Below are positions 8,338 to 17,051 of a DNA stretch of 64,000 nucleotides, piece by piece. Where the stretch lies: NCBI GenBank assembly GCA_019637645.1, contig JAHBVH010000007.1:1-64000 (forward strand), read 5' to 3'. A model generated the notes under the pieces. It worked only from the letters and a program-made list of their open reading frames with translations, was not told the origin of the DNA and searched no databases. Position numbers and translations under genes: made by a program. Numbering within the stretch: position 1 is the first letter of the stretch; the number at the start of each line of letters is the position of its first letter. Origin of the DNA: Caldilineaceae bacterium. Lineage in GTDB: Bacteria; Chloroflexota; Anaerolineae; Caldilineales; Caldilineaceae.

Positions 8338-9978
8338 CTAGTCGGCATTTCCATAGTATTTGGCATTGTGATTGGCATAGTATTCACCATAATAGGAGTA
8401 CCCGCGTGACGAACGGCTCAATTCGTTAACGATCACGCCCCGAATGTTAGCATCAATCTTGCGGACATTTTCGACCGACCGGGTGAGGGCACTGCGTTGG
8501 GTGCGTTTGGCATTGACAACCAAAATAATGTCGCGTACATAACTGGCAAGGACCGCCGCGTCGGTGACGACCAAGAGAGGTGGCGTATCCAGGATGACCA
8601 CATCAGCATGGTTATGGAGATCGGTAATCAGTTGGCGCATCCGTTGTGAGCTTAGCAATTCGGCGGGGTTGGGGGGCGTCATCCCACTGGGCAGCAGCCG
8701 CAGATTGGGTACATCCACTTCGCGTAGGTATTGCTGAGGCTCAGTGTCCTCGGCCAACAGCGCTTCGCTCAACCCCGGCTGCTTTTGTAAGTGAAATAAT
8801 TTGTGTTGCGTTGGTTTGCGCGTGTCGGCATCGACCAAAACGACGGAAAGCCCTAGTTGGGCCATGACAATGGCTAGATTGGCGGCTGTCACACTTTTGC
8901 CTTCACCAGCGACTGAGCTTGTGACAATGAGGGTGCGTAAGCGGCTGTCAATGGCCGAAAAGCGCAGATTGGTGCGAATGCTGCGGTAGGCTTCCGAGAC
9001 GGGATGACGGGGCTCGACGGCGGTGATCAGCTTTTCACTCAAATTACTATTGCTGCTTTGGGTACGGATCACATCAATGGCCCCCAAAAAAGTTGTGCCC
9101 AGCGACTCTTGCAATAGGTGGGGTGAACGGACGCGATCATCCAGATATTCGATCAGCGTAATCACGGTTAGCACCAAGGCAATCCCGATCAAGCTGCCTA
9201 GTAGAATATTGGGGATGGTGTTGCCGCTGATCGGTGCTTTGGGCAATTGCGCCGAACGGACCGTGGCAATGTTGTCCATGGCTTGCAATTCCACCAGCCG
9301 CAGATTCTCAAAGCTCTGGACCAAGTTGGCATAGCTGTTCTGCTGTTGGGCGAGGACTGTCTGTAGATCGCGCAGCTGATTTTCTTGTTGGGTGTTGCGT
9401 GGCGTGCCAAGCCGATCCATATTGCTCTGCGTGACTTCAATTTGGGCTTTGATCGCCTCGATCTGGTTGGTCAGATTTTTGCGCGACTCGGCAAAGCGCT
9501 CCGTGCGCACATTGGTGATCTCGTCGCTCAGCACACGGGGCAAAATATTGGCGACGGCGACCAAATATTCGGGATGGTAGCCTTCCACATAAACCCGGAA
9601 AAGCTGCGTGTTGCGGATCGACTCCACGCGCATATCGGTGATGGTGTCCGCGAGTTGGGTAAAATCGACCTTGAGCACTTGCGCCACTTTCTCTAGCATG
9701 AGCCCTTGGTTGATCAGCTCTAGATAGGTGCTGGTGCGACCGGCCAACGTGAGGTCGGCGTTACTAAGGGAGCGCGTTTCTTCAATTAATAAGAGCACCT
9801 CCGTTTGATAGATGGGCAAGGATTGAATGCTTGCCGCATAGCCTAATCCCGCGCCGATCAAAGCACCAAGGAGTAGGAGCCAAGCCCAATAGTGCAAAAT
9901 GCGCAAAATGGTGCGGAGATCGATCCCTTGGCTGGGCTCGGCTGATAAAATTGGAGTGGAAGAAGTAGTGATTGTCAT
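8338..9978 (-). CDS. Polysaccharide co-polymerase fused to bacterial tyrosine kinase (Wzz/BY-kinase)
   Basis: Chain-length regulator and autokinase of 546 residues in one chain, as in the Wzc/ExoP class. The Wzz part has membrane spans near residues 30-50 and 256-277 with a coiled-coil loop between them. The kinase part has Walker A 'VAGEGKS' (356-362), Walker A' 'VVLVDADTRKP' (379-389) and Walker B 'VVILDTPPLL' (460-469). The C-terminus is a tyrosine cluster with seven Tyr in the last 23 residues, the usual autophosphorylation tail. The gene follows the adaptor gene by six bases. By family knowledge it controls polymerisation and export of the exopolysaccharide built by the upstream glycosyltransferases. 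Confidence 0.93.
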   Translation of the reverse strand: MTITTSSTPILSAEPSQGIDLRTILRILHYWAWLLLLGALIGAGLGYAASIQSLPIYQTEVLLLIEETRSLSNADLTLAGRTSTYLELINQGLMLEKVAQVLKVDFTQLADTITDMRVESIRNTQLFRVYVEGYHPEYLVAVANILPRVLSDEITNVRTERFAESRKNLTNQIEAIKAQIEVTQSNMDRLGTPRNTQQENQLRDLQTVLAQQQNSYANLVQSFENLRLVELQAMDNIATVRSAQLPKAPISGNTIPNILLGSLIGIALVLTVITLIEYLDDRVRSPHLLQESLGTTFLGAIDVIRTQSSNSNLSEKLITAVEPRHPVSEAYRSIRTNLRFSAIDSRLRTLIVTSSVAGEGKSVTAANLAIVMAQLGLSVVLVDADTRKPTQHKLFHLQKQPGLSEALLAEDTEPQQYLREVDVPNLRLLPSGMTPPNPAELLSSQRMRQLITDLHNHADVVILDTPPLLVVTDAAVLASYVRDIILVVNAKRTQRSALTRSVENVRKIDANIRGVIVNELSRSSRGYSYYGEYYANHNAKYYGNAD

Positions 9979-9984
9979 ATTGGA

Positions 9985-11169
9985 TTATTTGCGAACCACA
10001 ATTTCGTTTTCAACAAGGCCAGCAAGAATTTCGACACGTTCCTCTGTCCGTAGACCAACTTGGACCAACACTTCGCGCTCACTTTCGCCGTCGCTCACAA
10101 TCGCATAAAAGGCGTTGCCGACTTCGCGTAGCGCTTGTGGTGGTAGCCAAAGCACCTGTTCCCGGCGTTGGGCCTCGGCATAGACTGTCACCGCGCCGCC
10201 CATGCGCAGCTTGCTCTGGTCGCGGGGCGGCACGGCAATGTGAATAAAGCCATCGCCCCCCGTGCCAAAGGGAAAGGGGAGCTGTTGAATCGTGCCGGAC
10301 AAGACGATTTCGGGGCGATAGTTCAGCGTAACCGAAACGGCCATGGTCTCCACGAGCTGTTCCATTTCGTTTTCGACAACCGAAGCGTCGATCGAGAGCG
10401 AGGTTGGATCGACCAGGCGCATAATCGGTTCATAGGCCGTGGCCGGCAGCCGTTCTAGCTCGCCGCCGGGTGTAATGAAATAGACATTGCCATCAAAAGG
10501 GGCCAGAATCCGGCTTTGTTCAATCGCCTGCTGCAAACGGCGCACTTTGACTTCGGCAACGATGAGTTCTTTTTGTTGTGTTAGGTCATCGGCGCGGCCC
10601 AAGCGCTTGACATCAAGCTGCGCCGCCGTCAAGGTTTGCTCCGCTTTGGCTAGCGCTTCTGGGGCAACAGCACCGGGATCATTTAATTTTTTGGTTAAGA
10701 GCGAGGCCAGGGTTAACTCTGCAATCTTGACTTCTTGCTCGGCCAGTTGAACTGCATCGGCGCGCGCTTCCGCGGCCATGGCATGTTTCTGGCGAACAAT
10801 CTCGAGGTCCCATTCGGCCTCGGTCAGTTGCAGTTGCAGATCATCAACCTTCTGCTCGGCTAGCACCGTATTGGCGCGCACAAAATCGCCACTTTGGACA
10901 TAGAGCCGCGCAATGCGACCATCTTGCGGAAAGAAGAGCTCGGCTTGCTGTCGCAAATTGATGGTGCCAGGGAACTGGATACCAACAATCATATCGCCGC
11001 GTTGGACGACATAGGTCTCATACCCATTCAAGAGCGTATCACTTGCCATGAGCGGCTCAGGCGTAGGTGGTAGACGACTACCAAAACGACAGCTTGTGGT
11101 GGTAAGCAACACAAGCAGGACGAACAGCCAGACGCGTAATGGTGAAAAATAGTTAGATGGCAGAGTCAT
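9985..11169 (-). CDS. Membrane-fusion (HlyD/RND-adaptor type) lipoprotein
   Basis: A 394-residue periplasmic-adaptor-like protein. It starts with a signal and lipobox-like 'LLTTTSC' near residue 27. It continues with a biotinyl-lipoyl half ('GRIARLYVQSGDFVRANTVLA'), a long helical hairpin near residues 115-225, then the second lipoyl half 'SRILAPFDGNVYF' and beta-barrel parts. No efflux pump gene lies beside it. Its neighbours are an O-antigen ligase (17-base overlap) and the Wzz/BY-kinase. An adaptor in a lineage usually regarded as single-membraned may link the exporter to a cell-wall channel or to the glycan; that role is inference. Confidence 0.8.
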   Translation of the reverse strand: MTLPSNYFSPLRVWLFVLLVLLTTTSCRFGSRLPPTPEPLMASDTLLNGYETYVVQRGDMIVGIQFPGTINLRQQAELFFPQDGRIARLYVQSGDFVRANTVLAEQKVDDLQLQLTEAEWDLEIVRQKHAMAAEARADAVQLAEQEVKIAELTLASLLTKKLNDPGAVAPEALAKAEQTLTAAQLDVKRLGRADDLTQQKELIVAEVKVRRLQQAIEQSRILAPFDGNVYFITPGGELERLPATAYEPIMRLVDPTSLSIDASVVENEMEQLVETMAVSVTLNYRPEIVLSGTIQQLPFPFGTGGDGFIHIAVPPRDQSKLRMGGAVTVYAEAQRREQVLWLPPQALREVGNAFYAIVSDGESEREVLVQVGLRTEERVEILAGLVENEIVVRK

Positions 11170-12466
11170 TTGGCTTTTCTATGGTTTCTGAAATAAATGC
11201 TAAGGCAAAGATCGACCAGGGAATAAACGTGAGTTTGGTTCCCCATAAAGCGTTATCAAAGGTGCCGACGACCAGCATTGCCATGAAGGCACCACTGACG
11301 CCCAACGCTAGCGGATAGCTCTGGGGGTGGCGCGTCCAATGGGCGGCCTGGAGCGTGTGATAGAGTGAGCGGATCAGCGTTGCCAACAGGCCAAGATAGG
11401 CCACCAAACCGGGAATACCTAGATCGAGCGCCAACTGTACAAACAAATTATGGGCATGGGGGGGGGCCAAGCGTCCCCCAACTAGGGGCAAGGTGGGAAA
11501 GCGCAGCGCAAAAACTTGCTCATAAACCCCTAAACCGATCCCGGTTATTCCATTGGCCCCTAATAGTTGGAGCGAGAGCTGCCAAATGCCCAGGCGTCTG
11601 GTCAGGCTGGCTTGGGCACTGTGGATCAGGTTGGCATTAGCCAGGCCGTCCCAAAGGCCGCTTTGCCAGAGGGCTACCGTCCCCACCAAAAGGCCACTGC
11701 CTAATAGGAGCAGGGTGGGACGCGGCCAGCGTACCCAGCAGAGCAGCAGGGTGCTGACAAGCAACGCTAACCAACCGCTGCGGCTTTGGCTCAAGAGCAG
11801 GGCATTGCCCATGATCAGCACCGGTACCCAGCCCAGTAACGACAGCCAACGGCGCTGCGGCCACGGCCAATAGAGGGCAAAGGCCATGCTCAACGGCATG
11901 ATGAAGACGAGCGCGCCCGCCAAAATATTGGGGTTGATGGTTTCGCCTGCTAGGGTGGCGGCGTTCACGGTAAATTCTTCGCTCCGGTAGACATCGAGCA
12001 TTTTGTCTGGATTGATGGAAAAGAGTTCCGGCCCCACCATGGCTAAGCCAACACCGAGTAGTAACAGTGCTAACACAAGCCAGCCGGGCTGCTGACGTAG
12101 CGGGGGCCAGTGAATCAGCGCGATAAAGGCCGCCAAGGCAAAGTAGATGTACCCTGCCACCATCCACGATAAATCGCTATCGACTGACGGCCAGATGGTG
12201 ACAGGCAGCCAGAGGAAGAGAAAACCGATAAACCAACCAGCCGCCCCCCCTGGTAACAAAGGCTGTTTGGCTTTCAAGCGCATCGGCCAAAAGAGAAAGA
12301 GGGCGACGATCAACAGCGGGCGTGCTGTCGGTTCCCAAAAATAATCAGTAAAGAGCAAGGATGGTGCCAGCAGCAGCAGCCAAAATGGTTCAAGCCAAAG
12401 CAAGCGTTTGAGCCAAGACTGGTGTCGCCGCCGGCGCGGTCTGGTTGAAATTGAGTTTGCGACCAT
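11153..12466 (-). CDS. O-antigen ligase/polymerase family membrane protein
   Basis: A 437-residue polytopic membrane protein with about ten or more hydrophobic segments and a long extracytoplasmic loop near residues 300-350 containing 'GIGLGVYEQVF' and 'PHAHNLFVQLALDLG'. The His-Asn pair in this loop is the hallmark of the Wzy_C/WaaL (PF04932-like) family. It should join or polymerise lipid-linked glycan units outside the membrane. A second member of the family is at 15683-17047, so one may polymerise and the other ligate, but the sequence does not say which. Confidence 0.85.
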   Translation of the reverse strand: MVANSISTRPRRRRHQSWLKRLLWLEPFWLLLLAPSLLFTDYFWEPTARPLLIVALFLFWPMRLKAKQPLLPGGAAGWFIGFLFLWLPVTIWPSVDSDLSWMVAGYIYFALAAFIALIHWPPLRQQPGWLVLALLLLGVGLAMVGPELFSINPDKMLDVYRSEEFTVNAATLAGETINPNILAGALVFIMPLSMAFALYWPWPQRRWLSLLGWVPVLIMGNALLLSQSRSGWLALLVSTLLLCWVRWPRPTLLLLGSGLLVGTVALWQSGLWDGLANANLIHSAQASLTRRLGIWQLSLQLLGANGITGIGLGVYEQVFALRFPTLPLVGGRLAPPHAHNLFVQLALDLGIPGLVAYLGLLATLIRSLYHTLQAAHWTRHPQSYPLALGVSGAFMAMLVVGTFDNALWGTKLTFIPWSIFALAFISETIEKPNDSAI

Positions 12467-12491
12467 AGATCATTCTCGTCGAACTGCTATA

Positions 12492-12523
12492 GTATCCCAA
12501 CGGTTACGTATCCCAACGGTTAC
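12492..12523. repeat. Tandem 16-bp direct repeat over a stop codon
   Basis: GTATCCCAACGGTTAC occurs twice head to tail at 12492-12507 and 12508-12523. The TAA stop of the minus-strand TolB-like gene (12520-12522) lies inside the second copy, so the duplication sits exactly at the 3' end of that gene. Confidence 0.85.
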
Positions 12524-14307
12524 GGGTTGGGGAGGGCTAGACAGACAAGACAAACCGGTGGCTTGCTTTGCGGATCACCATCATCCACCGGCTCAGCCAT
12601 AGGAACATAAGGATCGCCATATTTCACCCAAACCGGATCACGGACTGCGAAGGTAAAATCTGTCAACTGACGTTGCGCACCGCTCTGGGTGTCCAGCAAC
12701 CAAAGTTGCTGAATGCCAGAGCGGTCCGCGGAAAAGACAAGGGTGCTGCCGTCGGGCGACCAACTTGGATGGCGCGCTGCTGTGCCATCTGGCTGGGAAA
12801 CTGGCGTTGCGGGCCAGACCCCCGGTTCCAACAGCCACAGGGCCTCGTTACGATTCTCGCTAACGACCAAAGCCACGCGGTTGGCGGTTGGTGACCAAGC
12901 GGCTTGTCCAACTGCACCCGTCGCAAAGGCTGTTATCGATTCGCCACGCTTGTCGGCTATGTTTTCCAGGTAGAGCTGTTGCCCATTGCCATCCTCCTTG
13001 GCAAAGAGACGGGCGCTCCCCGCCGCGTTATAGCGATCGCGTTCTTCGGCAATGGTATAGGCCCAGCGGTCGGTGAGGCGGGCAAGCCCCGTGCCATCGG
13101 GGTTGATGGCATAGAGCACTTGGCGTGCATTGGGCTGATTGCGATTAAAGTCCGCCACAAAGAGAATCTTACCCACCAACTCGGTTGGGAAGGTTAGCTG
13201 GGGCGGCGGCAAGACCGGATCATCGCCAAGTTGGCCTGGATCTTCGACAGGGATCAACACTGGCGTTGGTGTCGCCACGGCAATAATGGCGTTGGCTGGT
13301 GGTATCCCGGTCAAGAGCGCAATCGCCTCACCCAACTTGGCCTGCATCGTTGCCGTGGCCCCATTGGCCGGGGTCGGGGTATTGGTCACCACGATCGGGG
13401 TGACCACCCGCCAATTGGGGGGCAGCGCGGTGGCCGTGCCTTGGGCAAGGGCTTGCGCTGTCGCGGCGACTAGCGTCTCTGCTGCATCCACCAAAGTTGC
13501 GGCGCGGGGCGTAGCCGTCACCAAGGTAATCTCGAGGATAACGCGATAGGGATTGGGCGTACCTGTGGTGGCCGCGCGGGCCGTGGCTTGGATGGCTAGC
13601 GCTTCGGCTGTGGCACCATTGGCCGGTGTGGGCGTTGCAAAGAGTAATACGGGCGTTACAACGAGCCAATTGCGCGGCACGGGGGTCCAGGTGCCCGTTA
13701 ACAAGGCGGCTTGGGTAACCGCGGCAGCGCGGGTGGCGGCGCTCAAGAGATCCGCTGGTGTGGCGGTGGCCGTAACGACAATGGGGGTCGCGGTCGGTGT
13801 TACGGTGGCTAGCTGAAGCGCCGGTCGATTAACGCTGGTTAACAGCGCCCTGACGGTCGCTTCGACTTCGGCTTGGCGCATCGTGGCGGTGGCGTCGGGT
13901 GTCTGCTGAGCTGCTGCCAAGGTACGTACTGGTGTTGGTGTGTTTGTCGCGTCGGCCATGGCCGCGCTGGCTGTGAGCGTTGCCTGTTGGGCCGCCGTGG
14001 CCGTGGCAAAGACAACCGCCGGTGTCAGCGTCACGGTGATCGGTAGCGCAAGGCTATTCTTCACTTCCTCCGCTGGTGTCAGCGTGGGTTGTGCCATTGG
14101 TTCTGTGGCTGCCCGCAGCTGTTGGATGACCGCCACGGCGGGCGCTTCCGGGCGCGCTACCCAGGCGAGCAAGGAACGGAAGTTCGCTGCACTCTGGTGG
14201 CGCAGCGCATTCACCGTCGGCAACGGTTGCGCAAGGCTATGAATGAGCCCCAAAAAGAATAAGCTTAGGAGGATCAGCATGAACCAGCGATACCAGCGGT
14301 ATATCAT
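12520..14307 (-). CDS. Thr/Pro-rich stalk protein with C-terminal TolB/PD40-like beta-propeller
   Basis: A 595-residue surface protein. An N-terminal membrane segment (about 7-27) anchors it. Residues about 70-375 are low-complexity Ala/Thr/Pro with imperfect repeats, including 'NWLVVTPVLLFATPTPANG' and 'NWRVVTPIVVTNTPTPANG', a style of linker common in Chloroflexota secreted proteins. Residues about 385-580 are PD40/WD40-like blades, with repeats such as 'PSWSPDGSTLVFSADRSG'. The C-terminus contains a short Cys pair (CLVC). It lies inside the glycan locus, six bases after a glycosyltransferase gene. A sensing or glycan-binding role outside the cell is plausible but not shown. Confidence 0.75.
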   Translation of the reverse strand: MIYRWYRWFMLILLSLFFLGLIHSLAQPLPTVNALRHQSAANFRSLLAWVARPEAPAVAVIQQLRAATEPMAQPTLTPAEEVKNSLALPITVTLTPAVVFATATAAQQATLTASAAMADATNTPTPVRTLAAAQQTPDATATMRQAEVEATVRALLTSVNRPALQLATVTPTATPIVVTATATPADLLSAATRAAAVTQAALLTGTWTPVPRNWLVVTPVLLFATPTPANGATAEALAIQATARAATTGTPNPYRVILEITLVTATPRAATLVDAAETLVAATAQALAQGTATALPPNWRVVTPIVVTNTPTPANGATATMQAKLGEAIALLTGIPPANAIIAVATPTPVLIPVEDPGQLGDDPVLPPPQLTFPTELVGKILFVADFNRNQPNARQVLYAINPDGTGLARLTDRWAYTIAEERDRYNAAGSARLFAKEDGNGQQLYLENIADKRGESITAFATGAVGQAAWSPTANRVALVVSENRNEALWLLEPGVWPATPVSQPDGTAARHPSWSPDGSTLVFSADRSGIQQLWLLDTQSGAQRQLTDFTFAVRDPVWVKYGDPYVPMAEPVDDGDPQSKPPVCLVCLALPNP

Positions 14308-14312
14308 GGTGT

Positions 14313-15638
14313 TCAGCCTATCTTGCTTTCATACAAACGTGGTTCGTGATGGGATTGCACCGGATACCCCGCTGGCGGCTGTACGGTCCGGTAGGCCAGA
14401 TCATGATCAAAGTAGCGACGCAAGCAGAGATCATAGTTCTCGAGGGCTGTGGTTAGCGTATAGTTAGCCTGAAAGGCTCGATAGCCCTGTTGCCCCATCT
14501 GCTGTACTGCTTGGGGGTCTGCCCATAATTGGCGAATAACATGGGCGATTTGGTGGCCTGTTGCCGCCGGAAGCACAAGACCACATTGGCTCTCTTGCAC
14601 GAGCTGGCCGATCTCACTATGCGGCGCTACGAGGGCCAAGATGGGGCGTGCACAGGCCATGACGCTATAGGTCTTGCTGGGCACTGATGCACCGGTAAAC
14701 GCGCTATCCAGACAGACAACGGCCAGATCGGCTGCCGATAACATGGGGGCCAGTTCTTCATAGGGTTGATAGGAGAGGAATTGTACATTCTGCAGCCCAA
14801 GTCTTTGGGCCTGGCTCTCCAAGGTGGCCCGCTTGGCCCCTTCACCGATAAATTGAAAGAGTACCGGTATATCTTGCAGCGCTTGTGCCGCATCGAGCAG
14901 CGGTTCCAAATTATGTAGACGCCCCATGCGCCCAGCGTATTGGACCACAAAGCGCTCTTGGAGCTGATGTTTGGCAACAAAGGTGTTCGTTGCTTTCGGG
15001 ATCGGGTAGAGGTGCGTTTCGTCGGCCCAATGGGGAATCAGGGTCATCAGCACAGCAGAGCGGCGGCTCAATTTGGCGCGCACAAGGTGGGCCATGTCGC
15101 GCCCAATGACGATTAGGCCCACCGATTGATTCAAGATGAGGCGGGTCAATCGTTCCCACAACCAGGTTAGGGGTGAGTGTTTGGCGAGAAGGCCCAGTTG
15201 AATGGCAATATCGGGGTAGATATCGTGTACGATGGTGAGAAAGGGTAGTCCTAAGCACCACTTGGCAAACCACGCCGTCAGCCCCAAGAAGGGTGGATTG
15301 GTGGTATTGATCACCCCGAGCAAGCTTTTGTGATCGCGCAGGAGATACCAAGCAATTGCGAGTAAAAAGGTGACAGCATGGGTAAAGCGTCGGAATAAGC
15401 CTGCCCGTGCCGTGCTGAGCGTGGGCACGCGAATAATTTCTACCCCTTCATATTCCAAATAACGGGGGGTATCTTCCGGGTTGGTACTGCCGGGCAGGTA
15501 GAGGGGTTGGGCGCAATAGACCCGCACCGCCCAGCCGCGCTGTACCAGCCCGGTTGCCATTTGGGTGAGAAAGAGTCCCGTGGATAACATTTCTGGATAA
15601 AAATGCTGACAAATAATCGCTAAATATTTGTTCGACAA
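14313..15638 (-). CDS. Glycosyltransferase family 4, WbuB-like
   Basis: A 441-residue GT-B retaining glycosyltransferase. The N-terminal acceptor domain begins 'YLAIICQHFYPEMLSTG', as in WbuB/WcaI-type enzymes. The donor domain has 'VQYAGRMGRLHN' and the late acidic/serine loop 'ADLAVVCLDSAFTGASVPSKTYSVMA', cut here from the usual GT4 pattern ending in the E/K-type motif. It starts at a TTG (15638) with GAGGT seven bases before it. By family it adds a sugar such as fucosamine to a lipid-linked glycan on the cytoplasmic face; the actual sugar is unknown. Confidence 0.85.
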   Translation of the reverse strand: MSNKYLAIICQHFYPEMLSTGLFLTQMATGLVQRGWAVRVYCAQPLYLPGSTNPEDTPRYLEYEGVEIIRVPTLSTARAGLFRRFTHAVTFLLAIAWYLLRDHKSLLGVINTTNPPFLGLTAWFAKWCLGLPFLTIVHDIYPDIAIQLGLLAKHSPLTWLWERLTRLILNQSVGLIVIGRDMAHLVRAKLSRRSAVLMTLIPHWADETHLYPIPKATNTFVAKHQLQERFVVQYAGRMGRLHNLEPLLDAAQALQDIPVLFQFIGEGAKRATLESQAQRLGLQNVQFLSYQPYEELAPMLSAADLAVVCLDSAFTGASVPSKTYSVMACARPILALVAPHSEIGQLVQESQCGLVLPAATGHQIAHVIRQLWADPQAVQQMGQQGYRAFQANYTLTTALENYDLCLRRYFDHDLAYRTVQPPAGYPVQSHHEPRLYESKIG

Positions 15639-15682
15639 AGTAGATACCTCAACCGTAAGCCGCTTGTGTTTTAAAACTTGGA

Positions 15683-17047
15683 TCAGCGTGGCTGATCAGA
15701 TGATGATGGCCCCGCGTAGAACAGCCGGCTCGCAGGCTGGAGGGCCCAGGCAATCGCTAAAAAGAGCCAGAGTGACCGTTGATGTTGGAAATTGCCACTA
15801 AATTGCGCAATAATCAGAGAATAAACGAGACCAATGGCTGTGATCTGGGCCAAGATATAGCTGACGGAATCGGCTGGCTGCCTAAGCAAAAGGCGCATTT
15901 TATTCCAGATCTGCCAGGCTAACCCCAGAAACAGGAGAAGCCCAACGGTACCAAGCTCGGAAGCAACCTCTAGAAAAATATTATGGGGGTAGCGCCCGTT
16001 GGGTTGGGTGCCGATGCCGAAGAGGGGATGGGTAAGGTATCGTTGGATGGCATCAATATACATGTTCACGCGTAGCTGCGTACTTAGATCAAGCCCCGTT
16101 GCATAATTGTAGAAAGAGAAGTTGACGAGATCGATGACACGATCCCCCCAAGTGGTGGTGATATAGAAATAGGCCAAGACCCCAAAGCCGATGACACCAA
16201 ATACCCAAAGGGGTGGTCGGCGGCGATGGAGGAAGAGCGCAAAGAGCAGTGTCCCGATCAGGCCCACCGTTGCCCCTCGCGAAGTCGAAAGGATCAGACT
16301 CATGAGGGTGATCGGGAGTGAAAGCAGGAGAAACCAACGCCAAATTTTGGGCAGCGTCTGATCATAGAGAAACAAGCCGAAGCTCATCAGGATGCCAGTG
16401 GCCAAGGTGCGCCCGAAGACTACATCGTTGGCGGCAAAGAGGGTAACACTGCGGAGGCTACCACCGCTGTCGAGCATAAAGGTTGCGACGGACATAACCG
16501 CGGTGATGACCGCCAGAAGGGCTGTGTAACGAAAGGCTTGTAAGAGCAGCTGGGGTGATTGTAGAATCAACTGGGCCATAAGCAGCGACATACTCGTAAA
16601 AAAGGTGAGGCGCAAGGATTTTTCTAAAGCCCCGGGCATTCCGGTAAAGAGTGCCGAAAGGAAGACGAGCCCATTAAAGCCGAGCAACAGACCAAGTAAG
16701 GGATCCATGCGCAAAGAAATGCGGGTCGTGGCCGGTGTGCGGACGGCCAAAATGCCAATCGTCAGCCCCAAGATAAAGAGGGTCGGTATGATAGACTCGG
16801 CATCGCCAAAAATGTCTGCCGTTTTAAAGATTCCGTTAAAGAGATAGAGCCCAACGCCGATTTCAGGAAGGTACAGAAAGAGGAGCACGCCCAGAATCCC
16901 AAGCGCGCTCAAGGCCAGCATTTTGGTAACTTCGTTGATGTCTGGGTAGCTAATCCATAGGCCATAGCCGACGAAGGCTAGCTCGCTCAGCCCGACGGCT
17001 CCGGCAATAAGCCAGGGGAGCCGCTGTTCCCAATTCTGGATCATCAC
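15683..17047 (-). CDS. O-antigen ligase/polymerase family membrane protein (second copy)
   Basis: A 454-residue polytopic membrane protein with about a dozen hydrophobic stretches. The extracytoplasmic loop of Wzy_C proteins is seen as 'THPLFGIGTQPNGRYPHNIFLEVA', split by the usual Gly/Asn/His pattern, with the His-Asn pair in 'RYPHNIFLE'. The start is a GTG at 17047, or the ATG just after it; AGGAGG lies 11 bases before the GTG. It is distinct from the 11153-12466 protein. Together they probably carry out polymerisation and transfer of the exopolysaccharide. Confidence 0.83.
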   Translation of the reverse strand: MMIQNWEQRLPWLIAGAVGLSELAFVGYGLWISYPDINEVTKMLALSALGILGVLLFLYLPEIGVGLYLFNGIFKTADIFGDAESIIPTLFILGLTIGILAVRTPATTRISLRMDPLLGLLLGFNGLVFLSALFTGMPGALEKSLRLTFFTSMSLLMAQLILQSPQLLLQAFRYTALLAVITAVMSVATFMLDSGGSLRSVTLFAANDVVFGRTLATGILMSFGLFLYDQTLPKIWRWFLLLSLPITLMSLILSTSRGATVGLIGTLLFALFLHRRRPPLWVFGVIGFGVLAYFYITTTWGDRVIDLVNFSFYNYATGLDLSTQLRVNMYIDAIQRYLTHPLFGIGTQPNGRYPHNIFLEVASELGTVGLLLFLGLAWQIWNKMRLLLRQPADSVSYILAQITAIGLVYSLIIAQFSGNFQHQRSLWLFLAIAWALQPASRLFYAGPSSSDQPR

Positions 17048-17051
17048 CGGC

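Noticed and set aside
13139..13816. Plus-strand frames over the stalk-protein gene
   Set aside because: They are products of the repetitive GC-rich Thr/Pro codons on the other strand.
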